Program-made: the position numbers and the translations under genes
The notes under the pieces: model-generated
What the model was told of the DNA's origin: nothing
Database searches by the model: none
Seen by the model: only the letters and a program-made list of their open reading frames with translations
Shown: positions 18,479 through 26,923 of the stretch, piece by piece
Layout of the letters: the number at the start of each line of letters is the position of its first letter
How positions within the stretch are numbered: the stretch's first letter is position 1
Assembly: GCF_004348985.1 (NCBI RefSeq)
Contig: NZ_SMKW01000013.1
Coordinates: forward strand, 62,001 to 126,000
From: Saccharopolyspora elongata
GTDB lineage: Bacteria; Actinomycetota; Actinomycetes; Mycobacteriales; Pseudonocardiaceae
Length of the DNA: 64,000 nt
Direction: 5' to 3'

Positions 18479-18564
18479 CCCAATTTTAGGCAAAATCGGG
18501 AGCGCCTACCGCCGGGATGCCGCGCGGTTGCGATCGGAAGTTTCCAATTTTAGGCAAAATCGGA
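18479..18564. repeat. Family C hairpin pair inside the folate operon
   Basis: Two copies lie 64 nt apart: CCCAATTTT/AAAATCGGG around AGGC (18479-18500), and TCCAATTTT/AAAATCGGA around AGGC (18543-18564). They occupy the only sizeable gap in the folate operon, between folB and folK, where the other junctions overlap. They could attenuate or process the transcript. Confidence 0.85.
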
Positions 18565-18601
18565 CGTCCCTCGCGGGGCCGTGCGAGTTCGGGAGGGTGC
18601 G

Positions 18602-19096
18602 ATGAGCAGGGCGGTGCTTTCGCTGGGGTCCAACCTCGGCGACCGGTTGGCGTACCTCCGGCTCGCCGTCGACGGCCTGTCGGACGTGCTGGTCGCGGCG
18701 TCCCCGGTGTACGAGACGGCGCCGTGGGGCGTCACCGACCAGCCGGACTTCCTCAACGCGGTGCTCATCGTGGAGTCCTCCGAGCTCGACGAGTGGGGCT
18801 GGTTGCGCCGGGGCCAGGCGCTGGAGCAGGAGGCGGAGCGCCGCCGCGAACAGCGGTGGGGCCCGCGGACCCTGGACGTCGATGTGGTCACAGTGGACGG
18901 TGTCCGCAGCGACGACCCGGAGCTGCTGCTGCCGCACCCCGGCACGCCGAGCCGGGCCACGGTGCTGATCCCGTGGCTGGCGATCGATCCGGGCGCCGAG
19001 CTGCCCGGGCACGGCCGCGTCGCCGATCTGCTGGATGCCTTGCCCGCCAACGAGATCGCCGACGTCCACCTCCGCGCCGATCTGAAACTCCACTGA
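18602..19096 (+). CDS. folK: 6-hydroxymethyl-7,8-dihydropterin pyrophosphokinase
   Basis: The 164-aa enzyme transfers pyrophosphate from ATP to 6-hydroxymethyl-dihydropterin, supplying FolP. The N-terminal LSLGSNLGDR, YETAPWGVTDQPDFLNAV and the signature RWGPRTLDVDV (with the Mg-binding DxD) are all present, followed by LPHP. Start: ATG at 18602 is chosen over the GTG at 18581 because GGGAGG lies just upstream and LSLGSN then falls at the family position. It is the last gene of the folate cluster and converges on the MerR gene. Confidence 0.94.
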   Translation: MSRAVLSLGSNLGDRLAYLRLAVDGLSDVLVAASPVYETAPWGVTDQPDFLNAVLIVESSELDEWGWLRRGQALEQEAERRREQRWGPRTLDVDVVTVDGVRSDDPELLLPHPGTPSRATVLIPWLAIDPGAELPGHGRVADLLDALPANEIADVHLRADLKLH

Positions 19097-19131
19097 GGAC
19101 GATCAGTCCCCACGGTCGAGTTCTGCCCGGT

Positions 19132-19202
19132 GGCTGCGCCGGTTTCGCGCGAAAACGTCGCAGCCAGGCGTGGAGAACGCCGGTTTCGCGCGAAACCGGC
19201 GT
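19132..19202. repeat. TTTCGCGCGAAA palindromes (family D) between convergent genes
   Basis: GGCTGCG (19132-19138) pairs with CGCAGCC (19159-19165) around a core containing GGTTTCGCGCGAAAA. A second unit, with arms ACGCCGGTTTCGC and GCGAAACCGGCGT (19177-19202), is a perfect 26-bp palindrome. Both share the TTTCGCGCGAAA heart. The pair lies between folK and the convergent MerR gene and may act as a two-way terminator. Confidence 0.7.
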
Positions 19203-19232
19203 CCCGAACGCCTCTGGCGCAACGGGAGGCGG

Positions 19233-20189
19233 CTACTTGATCGACGCGCGGATGGCCGCGGCCAGCCAGCGGGTGCTGGCCGCCGTCACCGGGTGCGCCG
19301 GCCAGCCGTTGATGATCGCCAGCAGTTCCCAGTAGCGCGACATCCGCTCGTCCGTGTCGTTGTCGTAGTGCTCCGCCAGCTCGTGGCGGAACTCGGCGGA
19401 GTCGGGCCGGTCCCACTCCACGGCGGCCATCGCCACCATCCGCTCGACCAGCGCCTGCGCTTCGGCGCTCTCCGGCGGCGTGCCCGCCTCGACCGACACC
19501 CGCGCCTCGTCGGTGATCGCCCACCACTTCCGCGCGTCCTCGGGGTTCGCCACCGCCATCGACTCGCCCGCGTCGCGGCGGTCCGAGTGCTCCTGGGAGA
19601 GCGCCCGCACCGCGCGCCGGAAGTCGGTGTCCCGCACCAGCTCCGCCAGCTCGATCCAGGCCTCCAGCTGCTCCGCGGTCGGGTCCTCCGGCAGGTTCGG
19701 CTTGGCGGAGCGCATCCACTCGGTGAACCCCGGCGTCATGTTGAGGTCGGCGCTGACCTCGTCCCAGAACTCGTCGATCAGCCGGTGGCGCTCCTCGTCG
19801 GACATCTGCGCCAGCTTGTGCATGAGTCTTACCTCCTCGGTCGAACGGTCCAGCTTCACGACCGCCCGCAGCACCGCACGCCGGGTCTGCAGCAGGCGCA
19901 TCTGCTCCTCCAGCAGCTCCAGGTGCGTCCGGGCCAGGTGCGAGAGCGTGGTCTCGCGGGCGAGCACCCGCTGCACCTCGTCCAAGCCGGCACCCAGTTC
20001 GCGCAGGGTGCGCACCAGTTCCAGCCGGCTGATGGCCGTCACGTCGTAAAGCCGGTAGCCCGCCGCGGTTCGGTCGGTGGGCGGCACCACGCCGCTGTCG
20101 GAGTAGAACCGGATCGTCTTCACGCTCAGCCCGGTGCGCCGGGCCAGCTCGCCGATCGTGTAGAGCGCGGTGTCGTCCACGCGATTCAC
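19233..20189 (-). CDS. MerR-family transcriptional regulator
   Basis: The 318-aa protein has a MerR winged helix-turn-helix at its N-terminus (YTIGELARRTGLSVKTIRFYSDSGVVPP and GYRLYDVTAI, residues ~7-55). A coiled-coil dimerisation helix with LLEEQMRLLQTRR (~95-125) follows, and then a ~190-aa C-terminal effector region seen in actinobacterial MerR proteins. No Cys cluster for metal sensing is present, so the ligand is probably organic or unknown. Start: GTG at 20189, with GGAGGG 6 nt upstream. It is transcribed against the surrounding operon and interrupts the folK-DUF3180 synteny. A dyad in its leader suggests autoregulation. Confidence 0.88.
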   Translation of the reverse strand: MNRVDDTALYTIGELARRTGLSVKTIRFYSDSGVVPPTDRTAAGYRLYDVTAISRLELVRTLRELGAGLDEVQRVLARETTLSHLARTHLELLEEQMRLLQTRRAVLRAVVKLDRSTEEVRLMHKLAQMSDEERHRLIDEFWDEVSADLNMTPGFTEWMRSAKPNLPEDPTAEQLEAWIELAELVRDTDFRRAVRALSQEHSDRRDAGESMAVANPEDARKWWAITDEARVSVEAGTPPESAEAQALVERMVAMAAVEWDRPDSAEFRHELAEHYDNDTDERMSRYWELLAIINGWPAHPVTAASTRWLAAAIRASIK

Positions 20190-20195
20190 CTTGGA

Positions 20196-20212
20196 CCCTC
20201 CAGTCAGGGGAG
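20196..20212. promoter_or_regulatory. Dyad in the MerR leader, possible operator
   Basis: CCCTCC-AGTCA-GGGGAG is an imperfect inverted repeat (one mismatch, one G-T pair) located 7-23 nt upstream of the MerR start and overlapping its ribosome-binding region. MerR proteins often bind such GC-rich dyads in their own promoters. Weak evidence. Confidence 0.3.
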
Positions 20213-20271
20213 ACGCAAGATGATTTTCGCCCGCGAATGGTGCCGGTGCCGTGAGGTGCCATGCTGGAACC

Positions 20272-20757
20272 GTGGCACCGCGACAGGCAGAGCACTTGAC
20301 CTTCACCAAGCCCCGGCACCTCATCGCGGGCGGGCTGGCAGCGGCAGTCGTGGTCTACCTGCTCACCCGGCTGCTGTACGGCGAGCTGCCGCAGCTGCCG
20401 GTGCTGGCCGGGGCGACGCTGCTGCTGATCGCGCTCATCGACGTGCTGCTGGCGCTGAACATGCGGCCTCGGGTGCAGCGCAAGCCCGGCACCGAACCGG
20501 TCGAAGGGCTGACCGCCGCGCGCGCCGTCGCGCTGGCCAAGGCGTCGTCGCTGGCCGGCGCGATCATGGCCGGCGTGTGGATCGGGCTGATCGCCTACCT
20601 GCTGCCGCTGTACGGCAGGGTCGAGGCCGCCCGGGCCGACACGGCCTCCGCGGTGGTCGGGTTGATCAGCGCCGGCGCGCTGATCGCCGCCGGGCTCTGG
20701 TTGGAGAACTGCTTGCGCAATCCCGATGAGCCGGAAGAACCCTACGAAGACGAGTGA
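20272..20757 (+). CDS. DUF3180 membrane protein
   Basis: The 161-aa protein has four predicted transmembrane helices arranged as two pairs (about residues 18-36, 44-61, 95-115 and 126-144), and an acidic C-terminus (PDEPEEPYEDE). The TKPRHL start of the first helix, the LNMRPRVQRKPG loop and the ARAVALAKASSLAGA helix are typical of DUF3180 (mycobacterial Rv3605c), which follows folK across actinobacteria. Its function is unknown. The GTG at 20272 is chosen because it gives the family length; no strong ribosome-binding site is seen. Conserved linkage to folate genes suggests a membrane or cell-wall role, unproven. Confidence 0.85.
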   Translation: MAPRQAEHLTFTKPRHLIAGGLAAAVVVYLLTRLLYGELPQLPVLAGATLLLIALIDVLLALNMRPRVQRKPGTEPVEGLTAARAVALAKASSLAGAIMAGVWIGLIAYLLPLYGRVEAARADTASAVVGLISAGALIAAGLWLENCLRNPDEPEEPYEDE

Positions 20758-20866
20758 CGTCGCTCGGCCGTTCGGCGGGCGGTGGGCTGCGCCACACCGC
20801 CCAAAGTGGAGCCGGGTCGCTCGCCTTGAGATCTCGAACTGATAACCGCCCGGTACCGTGGTGGGC

Positions 20867-21736
20867 ATGTCCGAACGCGGCGGCACCGAGACCGAATCCA
20901 GCAAGGGGCGATCGACGGCCCTGTGGGTCGGAGCGCTGGTGCTCGCCGCGGCCGCCACGGCGGTGCTGGTGGTCAGCAACGACGTCCGCTACCTGCGGCT
21001 CGGGTTGGTCGCCGCGCTGTGGTCGGCGCTGATCGGCGCGTTCGCGGTCGCCAAATTGCGGCACCGGGTGGTGCAGGGCGAGGAGCTCGTCGCGGACCGG
21101 CAGCGGATTTACGAACTCGAACTGGAGCGGGAGATCGCGGCCCGGCACGAGTTCGAGCTGGAGGCGGAGGCCGAAGCGCGTCGGCAGGCGGCCGAGGAGT
21201 CCGAGGGCGAGATCAGGGAGCTGCAGGCCGAGCTGCGCCGGCTGCGCGAGAGCCTGGAGCAGGTGCTCGGCGGCGACGTGCTGTTCGAGCGGGTCGCCCT
21301 GCGCGCCGAGTCCACCCGGGTTCGCTCGCTGCCCGAACGCGGCAACGTCGAGGGCCAGCTCGTGCAGCCTCCGGCCGGGCGCGAACTGCCCGCCGCGCCG
21401 CCGCCGCAGCCGCAGAACGTCGTCCAGCCCAACACCGAGCTGATCACGAAGCTGGCCGGGGAGCAGCCAGAGCGGCGGCCCAAGCCGCGCCAGCGGCCGA
21501 AGCAGCAGCCGACGCAGGCCCATCCGGCCCGCCAGGCCGCTGCCCGGCGGCCCGACCGGGCGCAGTACGAGCGGCCGGAGCCGCCACCCAAGCCCAAGCC
21601 AGAACCGGCCGCCGCCGCACCGCCGCCGGAGCCGGACCCGGCGGGCGCCCACGCCGAGGGGACCTCGGTGAACGACCTGCTCGCCGCGTACGGCGGGCCC
21701 TCCGACACGCAGCGCCGGCGCCGCCGACGCGCCTGA
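20867..21736 (+). CDS. DUF6779-like membrane-anchored coiled-coil protein
   Basis: The 289-aa protein has two N-terminal transmembrane helices (about residues 17-36 and 42-60). A strongly charged coiled coil follows (about 70-145, ELELEREIAARHEFELEAEAEARR). The C-terminal half is Pro/Gln/Arg-rich and probably disordered, and it ends in a short conserved-looking block (GTSVNDLLAAYGG). The position between the DUF3180 and DUF2520 genes equals mycobacterial Rv3604c. Function unknown. ATG at 20867 is preferred over the GTGs at 20858 and 20861. Confidence 0.82.
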   Translation: MSERGGTETESSKGRSTALWVGALVLAAAATAVLVVSNDVRYLRLGLVAALWSALIGAFAVAKLRHRVVQGEELVADRQRIYELELEREIAARHEFELEAEAEARRQAAEESEGEIRELQAELRRLRESLEQVLGGDVLFERVALRAESTRVRSLPERGNVEGQLVQPPAGRELPAAPPPQPQNVVQPNTELITKLAGEQPERRPKPRQRPKQQPTQAHPARQAAARRPDRAQYERPEPPPKPKPEPAAAAPPPEPDPAGAHAEGTSVNDLLAAYGGPSDTQRRRRRRA

Positions 21737-21786
21737 GAAGGTGACTATCCGGGCATGCCCTGAGGCCGTTCTCTAGGGTTTTGTCC

Positions 21787-23070
21787 GTGTCGAGTCCTGA
21801 CCTTCGGAGGCAGCCCGCCGATCTTTCCGGCGCGCGCAGGCTGCAGACCCGCAAGAACCACGCCGTCGGATGGCCCGTCGCCGGCCTGATCGTGCTCGGA
21901 ATCTGCGGGCTGGTGATGGTCGGCGTCACCACCTCAAAGGTCGGCGTGGCGGCGGCGCTCGTCGGAGCGGTGGCCGCGCTGCTCCCGGTGGGCGTGGTGT
22001 TCGCCGCGATCATCTGGATCGACCGCTGGGAGCCGGAGCCGCCGATGCTGCTGCTCGGCGCGTTCCTGTGGGGTGCGGGTGGGGCGACCGCGTGCTCGCT
22101 GCTGCTCAACGACGCGATGATGGGGCTCGGCAACGTCCTGTTCGGCGCGGGCGGCGACCGGTTCTTCGCCACGGCCGTGATGGGTCCGCTGGTCGAGGAG
22201 GCGGCGAAGGCGCTGTTCGTGGTGGCGCTGTGGTTCCGCCGCCGGTCGGAGTTCAACGGGCTGGTCGACGGCATCGTGTACGCGGCACTGACCGCGGCGG
22301 GCTTCGCCTTCACCGAGAACATCCTGTACTTCGGCAAGGCGTTCGTGGCCGGTGGGCTCGGCGGCGTCAGCGGCGGTGTCGTGGCGCTGTTCATCGTGCG
22401 CGGCGTGCTCGCACCGTTCTCGCACCCGCTGTTCAGCTCGATGTTCGGCATCGGCATCGGGTTGGCCTCGCGCACCGACCGGAAGCGGATCCGGGTGCTG
22501 TACCTGGTGCTCGGCTTCGCCGGCGCGGTGCTGCTGCACGCGGTGTGGAACGCGTCCACGCTGTTCGGCGGCGCGGAGTTCCTGAACGTCTACTTCCTGA
22601 TCATGGTGCCGATCTTCCTGGGCACCTTCTGGCTGGTGGTGTGGCAGCGCAAGCGGGAGCAGCGGATCGTCATCCAGCAGCTGCCGGTGCTGGAGCGGGC
22701 CGGGCTGATCGTGCGCAGCGAGATGGAGATGCTCGCGACGCTCGCGGGTCGTCGCGGCTGGCTGCGCAAGGTGCGGCGCAGCGCCGGGCACGAGGCGGCG
22801 AAGGCGGTGCGGGACTACCAGATCGCGGTGACCGAGCTGGCGTTCCTGCAGCACCGGGCGGAGCAGGGCCGGACCACCAGCGCGGCGCGCCGGGCGCGGC
22901 GGGAGAAGCTGATCGCGGACCTGAAGCAGGCCCGGCGGTCGGCGGCGGGCACCCAGCAGGCGATCCAGACGGCGCGCATCAAGCTCAACGAGCTCACCCA
23001 GCACAACCTCAAGCGCCCGCCGTACCCCGGCAACCGCCCCAAGCCCCCGATCCAGCGCTCCCGCGACTGA
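21787..23070 (+). CDS. PrsW-family intramembrane protease
   Basis: The 427-aa polytopic protein carries the PrsW signature elements: EEAAK (residues 137-141) in one helix, FTENILY in the next, and a later SHPLFS / LHAVWN pair that places conserved His and Asn residues in the membrane. PrsW proteases cut transmembrane anti-sigma factors or similar substrates; the CAAX-protease superfamily is related. After the membrane domain (~1-290) comes a basic helical tail (~290-427). Start: GTG at 21787. There is no ribosome-binding site, but TAGGGT sits about 8 nt upstream, so a leaderless transcript is likely. The gene is inserted between the Rv3604c- and Rv3603c-like genes. No anti-sigma target is adjacent. 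Confidence 0.85.
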   Translation: MSSPDLRRQPADLSGARRLQTRKNHAVGWPVAGLIVLGICGLVMVGVTTSKVGVAAALVGAVAALLPVGVVFAAIIWIDRWEPEPPMLLLGAFLWGAGGATACSLLLNDAMMGLGNVLFGAGGDRFFATAVMGPLVEEAAKALFVVALWFRRRSEFNGLVDGIVYAALTAAGFAFTENILYFGKAFVAGGLGGVSGGVVALFIVRGVLAPFSHPLFSSMFGIGIGLASRTDRKRIRVLYLVLGFAGAVLLHAVWNASTLFGGAEFLNVYFLIMVPIFLGTFWLVVWQRKREQRIVIQQLPVLERAGLIVRSEMEMLATLAGRRGWLRKVRRSAGHEAAKAVRDYQIAVTELAFLQHRAEQGRTTSAARRARREKLIADLKQARRSAAGTQQAIQTARIKLNELTQHNLKRPPYPGNRPKPPIQRSRD

Positions 23071-23089
23071 CCGCGGCTCGGGTGACGGA

Positions 23090-23137
23090 CCGCAATTTCA
23101 ATGGAAATCAGACCTTCGATTTCCATTGAAATTGCGG
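23090..23137. repeat. Family B palindrome, copy 2
   Basis: The 20-bp arms consist of CC plus GCAATTTCAATGGAAATC (23090-23109) and the exact complement (23118-23137), with loop AGACCTTC. The sequence is identical to the other copies in the arms. It begins 20 nt after the PrsW stop and opens a 165-bp run of successive palindromes. Confidence 0.92.
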
Positions 23138-23139
23138 AT

Positions 23140-23170
23140 CTCCGGTGTGTCGGGGCACGACACACCGGAG
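23140..23170. repeat. CCGGTGTGTCG hairpin (family F), copy 1
   Basis: CTCCGGTGTGTCG (23140-23152) pairs perfectly with CGACACACCGGAG (23158-23170) around GGGCA. A close relative lies at 59813-59849, also just downstream of a family B palindrome, so the two modules travel together. Confidence 0.85.
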
Positions 23171-23190
23171 GGGTGTGGATGGTCCCGGCC

Positions 23191-23255
23191 TGGTTCCAAC
23201 GGAAACCGGGGTCCGGTTTCAATTGAAACTGGGCCCGGATTCCGTGGAAGCCGGG
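23191..23255. repeat. Run of short palindromes with TTTCAATTGAAA / TTCC..GGAA cores
   Basis: Three dyads follow each other: GGTTCC/GGAAACC (23193-23207), CCGGTTTCAATTGAAACTGG (23213-23232) and CCCGGATTCC/GGAAGCCGGG (23234-23255). The middle one shares its core with 59879-59894. Beyond 23255 up to the next gene at 23459 I see no further clear feature apart from the ribosome-binding site of that gene. Confidence 0.6.
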
Positions 23256-23458
23256 CCTCGAGTTCCCTGGACGCCGAGACCTGGGCCCCGGGTGCTCGTC
23301 GGGGTTGCGGGCCTGGAGACTGCCGGGCTGGGGCGGGTGGCGGGACCGGATTGCGTGGTCCTCGCCACCTGACGGGCACGGCGGCGGGATTCGCGGGCTA
23401 CTCTCGCGCTGCTGTCCGGTACCCGGTGGTTGGGACTGGAACGGTATTGGAGGACGAC

Positions 23459-24364
23459 GTGGCGATTGCTGCTGGTCGCACGGGCCCTCGGCTGCGGGTC
23501 GGAATCATCTCCGCCGGTCGGGTGGGCGCCGTGCTGGGTGCGGCGCTGCGGCGCGCGGGTCATCAGGTCTCCGCGGTTTCCGCGGTGTCCGAGGCTTCGC
23601 TGCGCCGGGCGGAGGAGCTGCTTCCCGGGGTCGCCGTGCTGCCGCCCGACGAGGTCGCCAGGCAGGCCGACCTGGTGCTGCTGGCCGTGCCGGACGACGC
23701 GATAGCCGGGCTGGTCCGCGGCCTGGTCGCCACCGATTCGCTGCGCGGCGGGCAGATCCTCGTGCACACCTCCGGCGCGCACGGCGTGGACGTCCTCGCC
23801 GCGGCCACCGACATCGGCTTGCTGCCCCTGGCGCTGCACCCGGCGATGACCTTCACCGGCCGCGCGGAAGACGTCGAACGCCTCGCCACCGCGTGCATGG
23901 CCGTCACCGCGTCCACTGCGGACGATGCCGGCTGGCACGTCGCGGAGGCGCTGGCGCTGGAGCTCGGGATGGAGCCGGTGCGGGTCCCGGAGGAGTCCCG
24001 CGGCCTCTACCACGCCGCGCTCTCGCACGGCGCCAACCACCTGATCACGCTGGTCAACGAGTGCGCTGAGCTGCTGCGCGGCGCGGGCATCGAGGTCCCG
24101 GAGCGGGTCATGGCGCCGATCCTGTCCGCTTCGCTGGACAACGCGCTGCGCCTCGGCGACCGCGCCATCACCGGCCCGGTGATGCGCGGCGATGCCGGCA
24201 CGGTCCGGGCCCACCTCGCGGCGCTGTCCGGCGCGAACCCCGAGGTCGTGCCCAGCTACCGCGAGCTGGCGAAGCGGACCGCGGAGCGCGCCGAGGACGC
24301 CGGAATCCTGCGCGCCGACGGGGCCGAAGCGGTCCGCGAGGCGTTGGGCGAGGAGCCGTCATGA
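23459..24364 (+). CDS. Rossmann-like / DUF2520 oxidoreductase-family protein
   Basis: The 301-aa protein has an N-terminal NAD(P)-binding Rossmann fold ([22 protein letters not shown], a GxGxxG-like loop with the pattern SAGRVG) and a C-terminal DUF2520 helical domain ([40 protein letters not shown]). The fold resembles pyrroline-5-carboxylate or ketopantoate reductases. Conserved position just upstream of panC (mycobacterial Rv3603c) has led others to suggest a pantoate-related role; that is not proven. GTG at 23459 follows GGAGGA. The stop overlaps the panC start by 4 nt (ATGA). Confidence 0.88.
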   Translation: MAIAAGRTGPRLRVGIISAGRVGAVLGAALRRAGHQVSAVSAVSEASLRRAEELLPGVAVLPPDEVARQADLVLLAVPDDAIAGLVRGLVATDSLRGGQILVHTSGAHGVDVLAAATDIGLLPLALHPAMTFTGRAEDVERLATACMAVTASTADDAGWHVAEALALELGMEPVRVPEESRGLYHAALSHGANHLITLVNECAELLRGAGIEVPERVMAPILSASLDNALRLGDRAITGPVMRGDAGTVRAHLAALSGANPEVVPSYRELAKRTAERAEDAGILRADGAEAVREALGEEPS

Positions 24365-25272
24365 GCACTGGAGTCGTCATGAGTGAAAGCCCGGGTTTCG
24401 CGCGGGGCGAGCTGACCGTGCACCGCGATCCCGCCGAGCTGGCCGGGGTCACCCGCGCCCTGCGGGCCACCGGCCGCAAGATCCACCTGGTGCCGACCAT
24501 GGGCGCGCTGCACCGCGGCCACCTGGAGCTGATCCGCCGGGCCCGGCAGGACATCAACGCCGTGACCGTGGTGTCGATCTTCGTGAACCCGCTGCAGTTC
24601 GGGCCGAACGAGGACTTCGACCGCTACCCGCGCAGCTTCGAGACCGACCTGGCGGCGTGCCGGGAGGCCGGGGCGGAGCTGGTCTTCGCGCCGTCGGTCG
24701 AGGCGATGTACGGCACCGACCCGCAGATCACCGTCCACTCCGGACCGCTGGGCGAGCAGCTGGAGGGCGCCTCCCGCCAGGGGCACTTCGACGGGATGCT
24801 CACCGTGGTGCTGAAGCTGCTCAACATCGTGCGCCCGGACCTGGCCTTCTTCGGCGAGAAGGACTACCAGCAGCTCGTGCTGATCCGGCGGATGGCGCGG
24901 GAGCTGAACCTGGACGCCCGGATCCAGGGCATCCCCACCGTGCGGGAAGCCGACGGCCTGGCGCTGTCCTCCCGCAACGCCTACCTCACCGCCGAGCAGC
25001 GCGAAGCGGCGCTGGTGCTCTCGGCGGCGCTGACGGCCGGGGCGCACGCGGGTGCGGCCGGCGCGGACGCGGTGCTCGAAGCCGCCGGTGCGGTGCTGGC
25101 CACCGAGCCGTCGGTGGCGGTCGACTACCTGGAGCTGCGCGACACCGAGCTGGGCCCGGTCCCGGCCGAGGGCGAGGCGCGGCTGCTGGTGGCGGCCAAG
25201 GTCGGCTCGACCAGGCTGCTCGACAACGCGCTGGTGCTGCTGGGCAGCCCCGGGGTGCCGGAGCGGTCGTGA
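24361..25272 (+). CDS. panC: Pantothenate synthetase
   Basis: The 303-aa enzyme joins pantoate and beta-alanine using ATP (via pantoyl-adenylate). The class I nucleotidyl-transferase motif [10 protein letters not shown] (HxGH) lies near residue 45-54. [17 protein letters not shown], the [15 protein letters not shown] block and the LSSRNAYL segment (KMSKS-like loop) follow. The ATG at 24361 overlaps the preceding stop by 4 nt; a second ATG at 24379 would give a protein 6 aa shorter. It is followed by panD and coaX, so pantothenate synthesis and activation are linked. Confidence 0.95.
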   Translation: MSTGVVMSESPGFARGELTVHRDPAELAGVTRALRATGRKIHLVPTMGALHRGHLELIRRARQDINAVTVVSIFVNPLQFGPNEDFDRYPRSFETDLAACREAGAELVFAPSVEAMYGTDPQITVHSGPLGEQLEGASRQGHFDGMLTVVLKLLNIVRPDLAFFGEKDYQQLVLIRRMARELNLDARIQGIPTVREADGLALSSRNAYLTAEQREAALVLSAALTAGAHAGAAGADAVLEAAGAVLATEPSVAVDYLELRDTELGPVPAEGEARLLVAAKVGSTRLLDNALVLLGSPGVPERS

Positions 25273-25356
25273 GTCGGGGAAGGCGCCCGTCGGACCCGAT
25301 CGGGTGTCGCGCAAGATGCGTCGGCAAGCCGCGGTATCGGCAGTAGGAGGTCTGCG

Positions 25357-25833
25357 ATGTTCCGCACCATGCTGAAGTCCAAGATCCACCGTGCGACGGT
25401 GACCCAGGCCGACCTGCACTACGTCGGGTCGGTGACGGTGGACGCGGACCTGATGGACGCCGCGGACCTGCTGGAAGGCGAGCAGGTCGCGATCGTCGAC
25501 GTCACCAACGGCGCCCGGCTGGAGACCTACGTGATCACCGGCGAGCGGGGCTCCGGGGTGATCGGCATCAACGGCGCGGCCGCGCACCTGATCGAGCCCG
25601 GCGATCTCGTCATCCTGATCTCCTACGGGGTGATGGACGAGATGGAGGCGCGTTCGGTGCGGCCCAAGGTGATCTTCGTCGACGCGGACAACCGCATCGT
25701 GGAGCGCGGCGAGGACCCGGCCCGCGCCCCGGAGGGCTCCGGGCTCACCAGCGGCGCCGTGCTGGCCGATCCCACGGCCGAGACCGACGACGCCGCGAAG
25801 CTCGACGCCCTCCTGCAGCAGCCGGAGCACTGA
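25357..25833 (+). CDS. panD: Aspartate 1-decarboxylase
   Basis: The 158-aa proenzyme decarboxylates aspartate to beta-alanine. The self-cleavage site Gly24-Ser25 lies in [10 protein letters not shown], and Ser25 would become the pyruvoyl cofactor. [16 protein letters not shown] and ISYGVMDE match the family. The last ~35 residues (after about 122) extend beyond the E. coli-type protein as a Pro/Asp-rich tail, as in many actinobacteria. ATG at 25357 follows AGGAGG. Confidence 0.95.
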   Translation: MFRTMLKSKIHRATVTQADLHYVGSVTVDADLMDAADLLEGEQVAIVDVTNGARLETYVITGERGSGVIGINGAAAHLIEPGDLVILISYGVMDEMEARSVRPKVIFVDADNRIVERGEDPARAPEGSGLTSGAVLADPTAETDDAAKLDALLQQPEH

Positions 25834-25879
25834 GCAGCTGTCGTGACCTGGCACGAATCTCCCGAAGGGACGAACGACG

Positions 25880-26674
25880 GTGCTGCTCGCCATCGACGTC
25901 GGAAACACCAACATCGTGCTCGGCCTCTACGCCGACCGCCCGGATGTCGACGTCGCGAAGACGCTGGTGCGGGACTGGCGGATGCGCACCGAGCCGCGGA
26001 TGACCGCCGACGAGATGGCGCTGACCATGCGAGGGCTGCTCGGCGACTACGCGGAGGAGATCACCGGCATCGCGGCGCTGTCCACAGTGCCCGCACTGCT
26101 GCGCGAGCTCCGCGTGATGCTCGGCCGGTACTGGAGCGACGTGCCGCGCGTGGTCGTGGAGCCGGGCGTGCGCACCGGGGTGCCGCTGCTGGTGGACAAC
26201 CCGAAGGAGGTCGGCGCCGACCGGGTGATCAACACGCTGGCGGCGCACCACCTGCACGCGACGAACTGCGTGGTGGTCGACTTCGGCACGTCCACGAACA
26301 TCGACGTGATCTCGTCCAAGGGCGAGTTCCTGGGCGGCGCGTTCGCCCCGGGCATCGAGATCTCGCTGGACGCGCTGGCCTCCCGGGCCGCGCAGCTGCG
26401 CAAGGTCGAGCTGGTCCGCCCGCGCTCGGTGATCGGCAAGAACACCGTGGAGTGCCTGCAGTCCGGCATCCTCTTCGGATTCGCGGGCCAGGTGGACGGG
26501 CTGGTGCGCCGCATCGTCGCCGAGCTGGAGTCCACCCACGGCGGCCCCACCACGGTCCTCGCCACGGGCGGCCTGGCGCCGCTGGTGGTCACCGAGTCGA
26601 CGACGATCACCCACCACGTCCCGGACCTGACGCTGCTGGGCCTCCGCCTCGTCTTCGACCGCAACTTCCGCTGA
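25880..26674 (+). CDS. coaX: Type III pantothenate kinase
   Basis: The 264-aa enzyme phosphorylates pantothenate as the first step of CoA synthesis; it belongs to the ASKHA superfamily. The N-terminal phosphate loop is AIDVGNTNIVLGLY, DNPKEVGADRVIN and VVDFGTSTNIDVIS carry the conserved Asp residues, and GGAFAPGIEIS is the third family motif. GTG at 25880. It forms the cluster panC-panD-coaX with short gaps, as in mycobacteria (Rv3602c-Rv3600c). Confidence 0.95.
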   Translation: MLLAIDVGNTNIVLGLYADRPDVDVAKTLVRDWRMRTEPRMTADEMALTMRGLLGDYAEEITGIAALSTVPALLRELRVMLGRYWSDVPRVVVEPGVRTGVPLLVDNPKEVGADRVINTLAAHHLHATNCVVVDFGTSTNIDVISSKGEFLGGAFAPGIEISLDALASRAAQLRKVELVRPRSVIGKNTVECLQSGILFGFAGQVDGLVRRIVAELESTHGGPTTVLATGGLAPLVVTESTTITHHVPDLTLLGLRLVFDRNFR

Positions 26675-26708
26675 CCCCCAGGGTGCGGCTCGTCTTTCGG
26701 TGGGTGGT

Positions 26709-26828
26709 GTGAACGGCCTGTTGGCCTCTCCTATCGGGACGAACGGTCCGTTCACCTCATTCCAGCGGATCGGGGAGATGAAGTGAACGGTCCGTTCACC
26801 TCGCCCATCGAGGCGAACAGGCCGTTCG
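26709..26828. repeat. GTGAACGG(T)CCGTTCAC palindromes upstream of lysS (family E)
   Basis: GTGAACGG (26709-26716) can pair with CCGTTCAC (26749-26756) across 32 nt. GTGAACGGTCCGTTCAC (26783-26799) is a compact 17-bp palindrome. GCGAAC/GTTCGC (26813-26828) is a third, diverged unit. They fill the coaX-lysS gap and could be repeats, a terminator or operator sites. Confidence 0.7.
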
Positions 26829-26923
26829 CTCCACACCGCCCGCGAAACGGGCCGGGTGGTGTCAACCGCTGAAAGGACGCCTGGTGGCGGCGTCGCGGAG
26901 GGCGAAACGTACCCTTGGAGGCC

